This document shows positions 17,336 to 25,340 of a DNA stretch of 64,000 nt, one piece after another. The notes below the pieces were generated by a model, which saw only the letters and a program-made list of their open reading frames with translations, searched no databases and had not been told where the DNA came from. The position numbers and the translations under genes were made by a program. Position 1 is the first letter of the stretch; each line of letters begins with the position of its first letter. The DNA comes from Fusobacterium necrogenes (GTDB lineage Bacteria; Fusobacteriota; Fusobacteriia; Fusobacteriales; Fusobacteriaceae): contig NZ_UGGU01000003.1 of NCBI RefSeq assembly GCF_900450765.1, positions 868,001-932,000 on the forward strand, written 5' to 3'.

Positions 17336-18139
17336 TTATTTATATAGATTTAACCAAATTTGTAAAATTGATACAACTATTATCCCAGTTATAAAAAACA
17401 GTGTTACACTTCTATATTTTTGGAGAAGTATATTTATAAGCTTAGCTATTAGAACAAGGCCTATCAATACTCCCAATCCAAAAGCTGTCAAAGGTAGTAT
17501 ATATAAATTTGTGATTATCTCACTTATTGAAGAATAACCTGTAATATTTATAAGATTCGAGAAGAATTTATTGATAAATCCTAAAATATTATAATATTCT
17601 CCCAACATAAGAAGTAAAAGTGAACCAGATATTCCTGGAATAATCATAGCTCCTGCAGCAAGTCCACCACAAGCAAAAAGTTTTAAAGTATAACTTGTAG
17701 TGACTACTGTAGCCAATTCCGTTACTCCACTATCTTTTCCAAATTTATAATCAGCATATACAAATCCTAAAGTAAACAAAGCACCTAAACAGAAGAAGAA
17801 AATATTCTTTTTGTCTTTTTTATTTTCTCCTTTTATAATATATGGAATAGACGGAAGAATCAGTAAACTAAATCCTCCAGCAGTAGCCCTTGGGTAATTA
17901 GTAAAACAAAATTCTATTACTCTTGCAAATAAAATTATTCCAATAGCTGCTCCACTTCCTATTTGTAACAAAAATTTTATGTACTCTATTTTTTTCTTAA
18001 CAGGAACAGTAAGAAAATTTCCTATTGCCTCTGTAAGTTTATCATATACTCCCATTATTACTGCTAATGTTCCTCCAGAAACTCCAGGCATGATATTAGC
18101 AATTCCTATTATAATTCCTTTCAAAAAAAGTTGCACCAT
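17336..18139 (-). CDS. DUF368 polyprenyl-phosphate transporter (PopT-like)
   Basis: A 267-aa integral membrane protein with about eight helices and the DUF368 signature IANIMPGVSGGTLAVIMGVYD near the N-terminus, repeated in a second half (MIIPGISGSLLLLMLGEY). DUF368/PopT proteins have been shown in other bacteria to recycle undecaprenyl phosphate across the cytoplasmic membrane for envelope synthesis. It lies between a carbonic anhydrase gene (14 bp upstream) and the RlpA-like gene, which fits an envelope role. Confidence 0.88.
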   Translation of the reverse strand: MVQLFLKGIIIGIANIMPGVSGGTLAVIMGVYDKLTEAIGNFLTVPVKKKIEYIKFLLQIGSGAAIGIILFARVIEFCFTNYPRATAGGFSLLILPSIPYIIKGENKKDKKNIFFFCLGALFTLGFVYADYKFGKDSGVTELATVVTTSYTLKLFACGGLAAGAMIIPGISGSLLLLMLGEYYNILGFINKFFSNLINITGYSSISEIITNLYILPLTAFGLGVLIGLVLIAKLINILLQKYRSVTLFFITGIIVVSILQIWLNLYK

Positions 18140-18153
18140 TAGTTACCCCTTAA

Positions 18154-18729
18154 TTATATATAATCAAATCCATTGATTTCGACATCTAATCTCCCAGTTA
18201 ATGGATCCATTATTAATCCATGTATCGCAATATTTTCTGGCATAAGTGGATGATTTTTTACTTTTGCTACACTTTCCTTTACTGATTCTTCAACACAATC
18301 AAATCCATGTAACCATTTTTTTACTTTTATTCCAGCACGAGAAAGAGTATCAAGAGTCTGTATGTTTATTCCTTTCTCTATCATTTTCTTAATCACTTTA
18401 TCCGTATCCATACTACTAACACCACAATCATAATGACCTACTATAAATATTTCTTCGATATCAAACTCATACACACATATAAGTAGACTTCTCATAGCAC
18501 TTCCAAATGGATGAATTATTGTCCCACCAGCATTTTTTATAATTTTAGCATCTCCATTTTTCAAATTTAAGGCCTTGGGTAATAATTCTGTAAGTCTTGT
18601 ATCCATGCAAGAAAGTATTGCAATTTTTTTATCTGGATATTTTGTAGTATTATATTTTTCATACTCTCTACCTTCAACAAACTCTTTATTAAATTTTAAA
18701 ATTTCTTTTAGGTTGTTTTTTAATTCCAT
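18154..18729 (-). CDS. Beta-class carbonic anhydrase
   Basis: A 191-aa zinc enzyme interconverting CO2 and bicarbonate. Zinc ligands are Cys41 in SCMDTR, His99 and Cys102 in VGHYDCG, with the catalytic Asp43-Arg45 dyad present. Bicarbonate is a substrate of carbamoyl-phosphate synthetase encoded elsewhere in the window, though no direct link is shown. Ribosome binding site GAGGTG precedes the ATG. It heads a three-gene operon with the DUF368 and RlpA-like genes. Confidence 0.92.
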   Translation of the reverse strand: MELKNNLKEILKFNKEFVEGREYEKYNTTKYPDKKIAILSCMDTRLTELLPKALNLKNGDAKIIKNAGGTIIHPFGSAMRSLLICVYEFDIEEIFIVGHYDCGVSSMDTDKVIKKMIEKGINIQTLDTLSRAGIKVKKWLHGFDCVEESVKESVAKVKNHPLMPENIAIHGLIMDPLTGRLDVEINGFDYI

Positions 18730-18849
18730 AAAATCACCTCATTAAAATTTATTCAATCTACTTTTACTTAGAATATTCTAACTTAATTCTTTCACCCTGT
18801 CAAGATATCTAATTATTCAGTCTTAATTAATTTTATTTCATAAATAAAA

Positions 18850-18899
18850 AAGTCTTACTTTTAAATCAAAAAAAGAATTACTGATTTCCAATAAGACTT
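18850..18899 (-). terminator. Intrinsic terminator after the DUF5684-like gene
   Basis: AAGTCTTA at 18850-18857 pairs with TAAGACTT at 18892-18899, with an inner AAATCA/TGATTT stem. On the minus strand it is followed by a T6 run. Confidence 0.7.
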
Positions 18900-18922
18900 C
18901 TTAATTTTATAAATTAAAAATT

Positions 18923-19261
18923 TCATTTTTCTATAAGATTACTATTAATAAATTTATATTCACTAAAACCTAATATTGGATAAAATATAAATGGTAAAAG
19001 AGTTAATCCCAATGAAAAAGCAAGAGGAGATGAAACTCTAAAATTTTTAGCTATTTCCAGATGAAGTTTTATTATAGCAAAAATATTAACTATTGGTATA
19101 AGATAAAGAATTACATACCACCACTCTTTCTTTGCTATATATACAGTTTCTAAATAAATATTATAAATAGGGATTATTGCTTTCCAACCATCTATTCCTG
19201 CCTTTTCAAACATTTTCCACATACCGGCTACTAAGATAATATAAATAATTAAATTTACCAT
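18923..19261 (-). CDS. Small membrane protein, DUF5684-like
   Basis: A 112-aa protein with three to four hydrophobic helices. The segment KAGIDGWKAIIPIYNIYL, followed by a KKEWWYVIL block and a C-terminal LGFSEYKF, matches the pattern of DUF5684 proteins. Function is unknown. The AGGAGAG ribosome binding site is good. It lies 29 bp downstream of cvfB on the same strand and has its own terminator. Confidence 0.7.
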   Translation of the reverse strand: MVNLIIYIILVAGMWKMFEKAGIDGWKAIIPIYNIYLETVYIAKKEWWYVILYLIPIVNIFAIIKLHLEIAKNFRVSSPLAFSLGLTLLPFIFYPILGFSEYKFINSNLIEK

Positions 19262-19290
19262 AAAATCTCTCCTTGAATGTTTTTTACAAT

Positions 19291-20145
19291 CTACTTTTTA
19301 CTAACTAGCTTAAAATACCCATCTTCTGTTTTTTCTATCTTACCTTGTTTTAAAAGATTTCCAATAGCTCTTTTAAAAGCTTTTTTACTCATATTAAAAT
19401 AATTTACTATCTGTTCTGGATTAGTTTTATCATTAAATCTAAAACTATCCTTTAAAATCCTCATCTTTTCTAATATTAACTCTGCATCTTTATCAAGCTG
19501 TAAGTAAGCTAACTCTCTTGGCGATAAATCAAGCTTTCCATCTTCTCTCACTCTAATTACTCTAGCTGCTATCTCATCACCTATTTTATAATTTTTAAAA
19601 TATTCATTTTTAGGAATAAGCCCAAAATATCTATCCTCAACAGCTACAAAGACACCTATCTCATCATTTATTCTATACACAGTTCCTGATACTATATCAT
19701 TTTTTTTCATAGATGTACTTGGAAGTAAGAATTTATATATTTTCATTGTAGCAGAAAGTCTTCCCTTACTATCCTCATATATACCTACTAAGTATTTTTT
19801 ACCAATTTCCACATCAGTTTCTTGCTGTCTTTTTGGAAGTAGTAACTCTTTTTTTAGTCCCCAATCCATAAATGCCCCAAGTGTAGGATGTATATCAGTA
19901 ACCTCTAATTTAGCTAATGTCCCTACTAATGCCTCTGTCTTTCTAAAAGTTGCCACTGGTCTATCTTCAGAGTCCATATATACAAGAACTTCTACTTCAT
20001 CCCCCTCTTTTAATTCTCTATCCTCTAGTTCATTATTAGGAAGTAGGATATTATCTTTACTATCTCCAGTTTCAGCATCAAGATAAGCTCCAATACTGGC
20101 AAAATTATTTATAACCAATTTTTGTCTTTTTCCTATTTTTATCAT
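19291..20145 (-). CDS. cvfB: CvfB family S1-like RNA-binding protein
   Basis: A 284-aa protein related to Staphylococcus aureus CvfB and Bacillus YitL: three tandem S1-type OB folds followed by a winged-helix domain. The first starts IKIGKRQKLVINNFASIGAYLD, the later ones contain GAFMDWGLKKELLLPK and GVFVAVEDRYFGLIPKNE. The C-terminal winged helix is about 225-284 (SKKAFKRAIGNLLKQGKIE). In S. aureus it affects virulence gene expression through RNA binding. Direct target RNAs here are unknown. Confidence 0.9.
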   Translation of the reverse strand: MIKIGKRQKLVINNFASIGAYLDAETGDSKDNILLPNNELEDRELKEGDEVEVLVYMDSEDRPVATFRKTEALVGTLAKLEVTDIHPTLGAFMDWGLKKELLLPKRQQETDVEIGKKYLVGIYEDSKGRLSATMKIYKFLLPSTSMKKNDIVSGTVYRINDEIGVFVAVEDRYFGLIPKNEYFKNYKIGDEIAARVIRVREDGKLDLSPRELAYLQLDKDAELILEKMRILKDSFRFNDKTNPEQIVNYFNMSKKAFKRAIGNLLKQGKIEKTEDGYFKLVSKK

Positions 20146-20204
20146 TAAATTCTCCTTTTATAGCTGCTTCAATTCTTTATTATTATATATCTATTTATAT
20201 TTTT

Positions 20205-20879
20205 TTACAAGAATATTTTTCTAATTTCATCTTCTAACACATTATCAGACATATTTTCAAAAACCTTTTTTACTTTTGTAGGCTTTGATGAAAATATTAT
20301 AATCTTATCTCCTATTTTTAAAGCTGACTCTATATCGTGAGTTATAAATAGCACTGTTTTTTTCTCTTTCTCTTGTAATATTTTAAAATATTCAATTATC
20401 TCTTGTTTTGTTTTTATATCTAAAAATTCAAAGGGCTCATCCATAAAAAGATAATCACAGGGATAAGCAAAGGCTCTTGCTATTCCCACTCTTCTTTTCA
20501 TTCCACCACTTAGATGTTGTGGATATTCATCTCTATAATCTAAAAGATTTACCATTTTCAGATATTTTTCTATATGCTCTCTTATATTATCCTTTGATAT
20601 TTTATCTTTAAGTACATACTCTATATTTTCATATACTGTTTTCCAAGGGATAAGAGTATCCTCTTGAAATATATAGGATATTCCTGAATTAGTATCTCTA
20701 TCAAAATTAATCTCTCCAGAGTAATCATCTATATTTTTAGAGAGTATTCCCAGTAGTGTAGATTTTCCACACCCTGATTCTCCAAGTATTACTGTTATCT
20801 TGCCCTCTTCTCCTTCAAAGGAGATTCCATCTAAAACCTTTCTCTCTCCATAGCTTTTTTTTAAATTTTCTACTCTCAT
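20205..20879 (-). CDS. ABC transporter ATP-binding protein, NitT/TauT type
   Basis: A 224-aa ATPase with Walker A GESGCGKST, Q-loop in SYIFQEDTLIPW, signature LSGGMKRR, Walker B YLFMDEPF and the His switch FITHD. It most resembles SsuB/TauB/ThiZ-type importers of organic anions or pyrimidine precursors. I start it at the ATG at 20879, overlapping the permease stop in ATGA and preceded by GGTGGG, rather than the GTG three codons earlier. It is the last gene of a four-gene ABC operon. Substrate is unknown. Confidence 0.88.
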   Translation of the reverse strand: MRVENLKKSYGERKVLDGISFEGEEGKITVILGESGCGKSTLLGILSKNIDDYSGEINFDRDTNSGISYIFQEDTLIPWKTVYENIEYVLKDKISKDNIREHIEKYLKMVNLLDYRDEYPQHLSGGMKRRVGIARAFAYPCDYLFMDEPFEFLDIKTKQEIIEYFKILQEKEKKTVLFITHDIESALKIGDKIIIFSSKPTKVKKVFENMSDNVLEDEIRKIFL

Positions 20880-21625
20880 TTTTCCCACCTACACACTCTA
20901 CTATTTATAGTCTTTAATCCCTTTTCTAAAAAATAATTTAAAACTATAACTACTATAATCCAAGCAAAGATATTTGAACTTTCCAAGTAAATCTTATTGA
21001 TAAATATCTCTCCTCCTATTGATAAACTCTCTTGAGAAAGAACCTCTCCAGCTATTATCACTTTAAAAGTAAGCCCCATATATGATGGAATATTTGAAGA
21101 TATAGAGTAATATATACTTGGAATATAAATATCTCTTACAACTTTTTTAGTAGGCACCTTAAAAACCTTTGACATCTTCAATAGATTTTTATCTACATTT
21201 TTTATACCACCTAAAATACTCTCATATAGTATTGGAAATAAAATTAACATTCCTACAACAATAGGAACTTTTTCTACACTACTCCATATAAGCACTACTA
21301 TAATTATAGCAATAGTTGGAACAGCTCTTAGAAAAATTATAAATGGAAATAAAAGAAAACTTATTACCTCATATCTATATGAAGCCACAGAGAAAATTAT
21401 AGCTAATATTAAAGAGAAGACAATAGAAATGAAAAATCTACTCAGTGTATTCCACAATATTAAGGTAAAATCTCCACTTGTCACTAAATTTTTCAATGAG
21501 AGAAAAATTTCACTTACTCTTGGAAAAAGAAGAGAGTTGTCTATATATAAGGCAACTCCCTCCCAAATTATAAAGAAGAAGAACATCGAAAGAAATTTAG
21601 GACTATTTTGCATAAATCTCTTCAT
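20876..21625 (-). CDS. ABC transporter permease, NitT/TauT type
   Basis: About 249 aa with six predicted transmembrane helices and the BPD_transp_1 EAA-loop region (about 140-175: GMLILFPILYESILGGIKNVDK then LLKMSKVFKVP). I prefer the ATG at 21625 over a TTG six codons upstream, because GGAGGAAGG precedes the ATG at a workable distance. It overlaps the end of the binding-protein gene and shares an ATGA overlap with the downstream ATPase, consistent with translational coupling. Confidence 0.88.
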   Translation of the reverse strand: MKRFMQNSPKFLSMFFFFIIWEGVALYIDNSLLFPRVSEIFLSLKNLVTSGDFTLILWNTLSRFFISIVFSLILAIIFSVASYRYEVISFLLFPFIIFLRAVPTIAIIIVVLIWSSVEKVPIVVGMLILFPILYESILGGIKNVDKNLLKMSKVFKVPTKKVVRDIYIPSIYYSISSNIPSYMGLTFKVIIAGEVLSQESLSIGGEIFINKIYLESSNIFAWIIVVIVLNYFLEKGLKTINSRVCRWEK

Positions 21626-22538
21626 CTGGTAACCTTCCTCCAATTACTTTTTTATTTACACTTTCTAAAATCTCAAAATACTTATGATACTCCTCTTGAC
21701 AGTCCACTACTGGAGTATAAGAAATATTAGCTCTAGTCAAAACTTTATCCAAAATACTTGTATCTATTTCTAAATTATTTAACTTTATATTCTCAGTAGT
21801 TTTATCTTGATTTTTATAAATCAATGATATACTCTCTGTCAATTTAGATATGAACTCTTCTACTAATTTAGGATTTGTATTATAAACTTCCTCTTTTACA
21901 ACAAGAGTAGATTGAGGATAACCTAAGTCTGATTCAATAATATTTTTCCACTCATCATTTAAATTGACTACAATATTAGAAGATAAACTTTTAGATAATA
22001 CTTTACTCAACATTGGCTCTGGAATAACAATAGTATCCACCTTTTTTCCTAAGTATAAAGAAGCTACTTCATTCCCATTAGAAAGATAATTTATTTTTAT
22101 ATCTTTTTTATCTATTCCCTTTTTATCTAAAATACTTTGAAATATTATATCTGGAGTAAGCCCTTTTCCAAAAGTATAAACCTCTTTTCCTTTTAACTCC
22201 TCTAAAGATTTTATATTATCTCTACTTACTACATAAAAAGAACCCCAACCAACTGTTCCAAGTATTTTATAATCTAAATTTTTATTATACAGTTGAGCTG
22301 AAAAATTAGATGGAACAACAGCTATATCTCCCTCTCTTTTTAACATATCCACTACGAGAGCATCAGATAGCTTTTCTACCTTATAATCTATCTTTTTTCC
22401 ATCTATCTCTTTAGTAGTTGACACCATATTCACTATTGAAAGAGCTGGTAATCCATCTGGTACTATTACTCTTATAGAGTCAGCAAAAATATTTAGACTT
22501 AGTAAAACAAATAATATTAGTAAATTCTTTTTAAACAT
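21603..22538 (-). CDS. ABC transporter substrate-binding protein, NitT/TauT type
   Basis: A 311-aa periplasmic binding protein. The signal peptide ends LNIFA without a lipobox cysteine, so it is probably soluble in the periplasm. The body has the SsuA/ThiY-like fold: IRVIVPDGLPALSIVNM, a VVDMLKREGDIAVVPSN ligand-domain block, and SLEELKGKEVYTFGKG. Relatives bind sulfonates, nitrate, bicarbonate or thiamine precursors; the ligand here is unknown. It starts 2 bp after the degenerate ATPase gene, in a four-gene operon. Confidence 0.85.
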   Translation of the reverse strand: MFKKNLLILFVLLSLNIFADSIRVIVPDGLPALSIVNMVSTTKEIDGKKIDYKVEKLSDALVVDMLKREGDIAVVPSNFSAQLYNKNLDYKILGTVGWGSFYVVSRDNIKSLEELKGKEVYTFGKGLTPDIIFQSILDKKGIDKKDIKINYLSNGNEVASLYLGKKVDTIVIPEPMLSKVLSKSLSSNIVVNLNDEWKNIIESDLGYPQSTLVVKEEVYNTNPKLVEEFISKLTESISLIYKNQDKTTENIKLNNLEIDTSILDKVLTRANISYTPVVDCQEEYHKYFEILESVNKKVIGGRLPDEEIYAK

Positions 22539-22540
22539 CT

Positions 22541-23230
22541 CTACTCCTTATCCTTAATAAACTCTTGAGCATCTCCAAAATAATATGTTCTATCTTTTTT
22601 CTTTAGAAAAAGTAGCTTGTTAGCATATTGGCAAATCTCTTTTATATTGTGAGTTATAAATATTACTGTCAATTTATCCTCATCACATAACATCTTTATT
22701 GTTTGATAAAAATCTAATTTATTTTTCATATCTAAAGTTGAATTAGGACTATCTATAAAAAGAAGTTTTGGCTCTGTTATCAGATGTTTTGCCAAACTTG
22801 CTTTAAGTTGTTGACCTTTAGTTAATTTATTTATTTTATTATCCTTTATATCAAAAAGTTTTAATCTTCTTAAAAGATTATCTACCTTTTCCCAATCCTC
22901 TTCAGTAAAAGCTCTTCCTCTTTTTTTAGAAAGTAAAGATACAGCTACTACTTCTCTTATTGTACCTAAAAAGTTTTCTTTTTGCTGCATCAAATTTTGT
23001 GGTATATAACTAATCTCTGTTTTTTTTATATTATAATACTCTATATTTCCACTTATCCCATTATTTACAAGCCCTAATATACTTCTAATAAGGGTACTTT
23101 TTCCAGAACCTGGAACTCCTCCAACAGCTAGATAATCCCCCTTTTTTACATAAAAAGATAAATTTTCTAAAATACTCCTATTTTTATGTGATAAACAAAA
23201 ATTATCAACAGTCAAAATATAATTACTCAT
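22541..23230 (-). CDS. Degenerate ABC ATPase at the head of the NitT/TauT-type operon
   Basis: A 229-aa ABC ATPase with intact Walker A (GVPGSGKST), Q-loop (SYIPQN) and His switch (FITHN). The signature is LTKGQQLKASLAK instead of LSGGQ, and Walker B reads LLFIDSPNSTLD, so the catalytic Glu is Ser. Resemblance is closest to ZnuC-like ATPases (FLGTIREVVAVSLL). With a canonical second ATPase in the operon, an asymmetric heterodimer is possible: one site hydrolyses and the other only binds ATP. A -10-like TATAAT lies at about 23266-23271 on the minus strand. Confidence 0.75.
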   Translation of the reverse strand: MSNYILTVDNFCLSHKNRSILENLSFYVKKGDYLAVGGVPGSGKSTLIRSILGLVNNGISGNIEYYNIKKTEISYIPQNLMQQKENFLGTIREVVAVSLLSKKRGRAFTEEDWEKVDNLLRRLKLFDIKDNKINKLTKGQQLKASLAKHLITEPKLLFIDSPNSTLDMKNKLDFYQTIKMLCDEDKLTVIFITHNIKEICQYANKLLFLKKKDRTYYFGDAQEFIKDKE

Positions 23231-23363
23231 CTAGCTCCCTCCATTAAATTTTTATCCCATACCACATTATATCACGTTGTAAATTTTAAGTAAATGAAAT
23301 TGAAAAATTTAATTGAATAGAAACTTCTCTTATTAAAAATACAAAAATAACTTTCTTTCAAAG

Positions 23364-23586
23364 AATAAAGAGCAAGTAGGCTTCCAAAATTCTAAGAGTT
23401 CTAGCTCTTTAAGAATTTTGAGACACAAAAAGCAAAACTTTCAGTGTTTTCTTAATGTAACACAGAAAATAAATTTCTGTGTCTCAATAGTAGTAGTCGT
23501 TAAAACTCCTCTACTATTGGAAAACTCGTTTCACTCAAACAGTTGTGTTTTTTAGCGTTCGATTTCGCTAACTTGCTCTATTTATT
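23364..23586. repeat. Palindromic element bounded by AATAAAGAGCAAGTA
   Basis: The ends AATAAAGAGCAAGTA (23364-23378) and TAACTTGCTCTATTTATT (23569-23586) are inverted copies. Inside are several independent hairpins: about 23384-23420, GAGACACA/TGTGTCTC (23420-23427/23478-23485), CACAGAAA/TTTCTGTG, and CAATAGTAG/CTACTATTG. A 22-nt module at 23548-23569 containing AGCGTTCGATTTCGCT is also found at 57441-57462 (21 of 22 identical) and, less exactly, near 55.42 kb. The same terminal motif borders a shorter element at 63.36 kb. Confidence 0.75.
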
Positions 23587-23634
23587 CTCCTCAATCTTCG
23601 TCATTCTTGAATGTTATCCTATCTCCTAGTAAAT

Positions 23635-23782
23635 TTCTTAAATTGAAATTGTGACATAGGAAAAGTAAAGAAAAAGGAAAAAATTTACTGTAATGAGCAT
23701 TGCGTAAACACTAGCGATTGGAAGTAAACTTTTTTCCTTTTATATTGTTAAATATTTCTATTTTTTAATTTCAATTTAAGAA
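23635..23782. repeat. Palindromic element with 16-bp perfect terminal inverted repeats
   Basis: TTCTTAAATTGAAATT (23635-23650) is exactly inverted at 23767-23782. Nested inside is a terminator-like hairpin, with arms 23671-23689 and 23723-23741. Its loop AGCATTG...ACTAGCGATTGGAA resembles the loop of the hairpin after pyrE at 52.65-52.71 kb. On the minus strand the inner hairpin would act as the 3' terminator of the fumarase operon. Confidence 0.75.
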
Positions 23783-23819
23783 TTTGTAACAACCCCTATT
23801 TATTCTTGTGTTTTAATTT

Positions 23820-24377
23820 TTATTTGTCTAATCTATTCCACTTAGCTTGTCCCTCTTGATATAAATCTCCTCCATAGATATCATTGATAACTATTGCTGG
23901 GAAATTTTCTACCTCAAGTCTTCTTAAAGCTTCTGCTCCTAAGTCCTCATAAGTAATTAGCTCAGCTTTTTTTATTGATTTAGCTATAAAAGCAGCTGCT
24001 CCTCCTACTGCGGCAAAATAAACTGCCTTTTCAGAAATCATAGCATCTTTAACTTCTTTAGATCTTGCTCCTTTTCCTATCATCCCTTTTAATCCTACTT
24101 TTATTAAATCAGGAGCATAGGCGTCCATTCTATAACTTGTTGTTGGTCCAGCACTTCCTATTGGTTTTCCTGGTTTAGCTGGTGTTGGTCCTACATAGTA
24201 TATAACTTGTCCTTTTACATCAATAGGCAACTCTTTTCCCTCTTCTAATAATTTTACAAGTCTAGCATGAGCAGCATCTCTAGCTGTGTATATTACTCCA
24301 GTTATTTTTACTGTATCTCCTGCTTTTAATTTTGCTATATCTTCATCTTTTAAAGGTGTTGTTAAATGGTATTCCAT
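23820..24377 (-). CDS. fumB: Fumarate hydratase class I, beta subunit
   Basis: A 185-aa beta subunit of a two-subunit iron-sulfur fumarase (or L-tartrate dehydratase relative), converting fumarate and malate. Visible core motifs are GVIYTARDAAH, the VGPTPAKPGKPIGSAGPTTS phosphate/substrate block with the serine expected in the family, and MIGKGARS. It starts 22 bp after the alpha subunit with an AGGAGG site. Fumarase is favoured by the family resemblance; tartrate dehydratase is not excluded. Confidence 0.85.
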   Translation of the reverse strand: MEYHLTTPLKDEDIAKLKAGDTVKITGVIYTARDAAHARLVKLLEEGKELPIDVKGQVIYYVGPTPAKPGKPIGSAGPTTSYRMDAYAPDLIKVGLKGMIGKGARSKEVKDAMISEKAVYFAAVGGAAAFIAKSIKKAELITYEDLGAEALRRLEVENFPAIVINDIYGGDLYQEGQAKWNRLDK

Positions 24378-24399
24378 AATTTTTCCTCCTCAATCTTTC

Positions 24400-25242
24400 C
24401 TATAACTCTACTTCTTTATGTCTAGCTGCGTGGCAATTGATATTAATAGCAACTGGAAGAGCAGCTATATGGCAAGGATAAGTATTAACTTTTACAGCAA
24501 GAGCAGTAGTTAGCCCTCCTAATCCTAAAGGTCCTACTCCTGTTTTATTAATTAATTCTAATAACTCAGCCTCTAAATTTCTTGCTATTGGGTCTGGAGT
24601 TACATCATTTATATCTCTAAGTACAGCTTCTTTTGCTAATATAGCTGCCTTTTCAAAGTTTCCACCTATTCCAACTCCTACAATTATTGGAGGGCAAGGG
24701 TTTCCACCAGCATTTTTTATAGTTTCTACTACTAATTTTTTTATTCCCTCTACTCCATCAGATGGCTTTAACATTTTTAAAGCACTCATATTTTCAGAAC
24801 CTCCACCTTTAGGAGCAACTATTATTTTTACTTTATCTGAATTTGGCACTAGTTTTGTATGAATTATAGCTGGAGAGTTATCCTTAGTATTAACTCTATC
24901 TAATGGGTGTCTTACAACAGATTTTCTAAGATACCCTTTTTCATATCCTCTTCTTACCCCTTCATTTACAGCTTCATATATATCTCCATTAATTTTTACC
25001 TCTGTACCAATCTCTAAAAATACTACTACTATTCCTGTATCTTGACACATAGGAACTTGCTCATTCATAGCAATCTCATCATTTTCTATAATTTGACCTA
25101 GTATATTTTTTCCTACTTCTGACTCTTCATTATTATAAGCTATTTTTATTTTTTGTAATATATTATCATTTAAAAAATAGTTCGCCTCAACACACATTCT
25201 TTCTACTTCAAAAATTACTTTTTTTAAATCTAACTCTTTCAT
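24400..25242 (-). CDS. fumA: Fumarate hydratase class I, alpha subunit
   Basis: A 280-aa alpha subunit carrying the [4Fe-4S] cluster ligands: Cys in MCQDTGI, Cys in NPCPPI and Cys in NCHAARH. Length and motif order match the TtdA/FumA N-terminal-type subunit. The adjacent beta subunit completes the enzyme. The AAGGTG ribosome binding site is weak but correctly spaced. The operon ends at the palindromic elements at 23.6-23.8 kb. Confidence 0.87.
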   Translation of the reverse strand: MKELDLKKVIFEVERMCVEANYFLNDNILQKIKIAYNNEESEVGKNILGQIIENDEIAMNEQVPMCQDTGIVVVFLEIGTEVKINGDIYEAVNEGVRRGYEKGYLRKSVVRHPLDRVNTKDNSPAIIHTKLVPNSDKVKIIVAPKGGGSENMSALKMLKPSDGVEGIKKLVVETIKNAGGNPCPPIIVGVGIGGNFEKAAILAKEAVLRDINDVTPDPIARNLEAELLELINKTGVGPLGLGGLTTALAVKVNTYPCHIAALPVAININCHAARHKEVEL

Positions 25243-25340
25243 TAAATATCACCTTTCACTATAATCAAATCATCAAAATTCATTATTTTATATCTCTATA
25301 TATAAAAATTTAATTTTTAATTTATATCTCTTTCTATCTC

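Larger units (their letters stand above)
23231..23819. other. Gene-free 589-bp intergenic block packed with palindromic elements
   Basis: No credible coding region is seen. The block separates the ABC operon start from the 3' end of the fumarase operon. It holds two nested palindromic units (23364-23586 and 23635-23782), described separately. The remaining flanks are plain AT-rich DNA, including the promoter region of the ABC operon near 23240-23290. Confidence 0.7.

Noticed and set aside
23384-23590. CRISPR-like array in the 23.4-kb repeat block
   Set aside because: The hairpins differ from each other and there are no evenly spaced direct repeats or cas genes.
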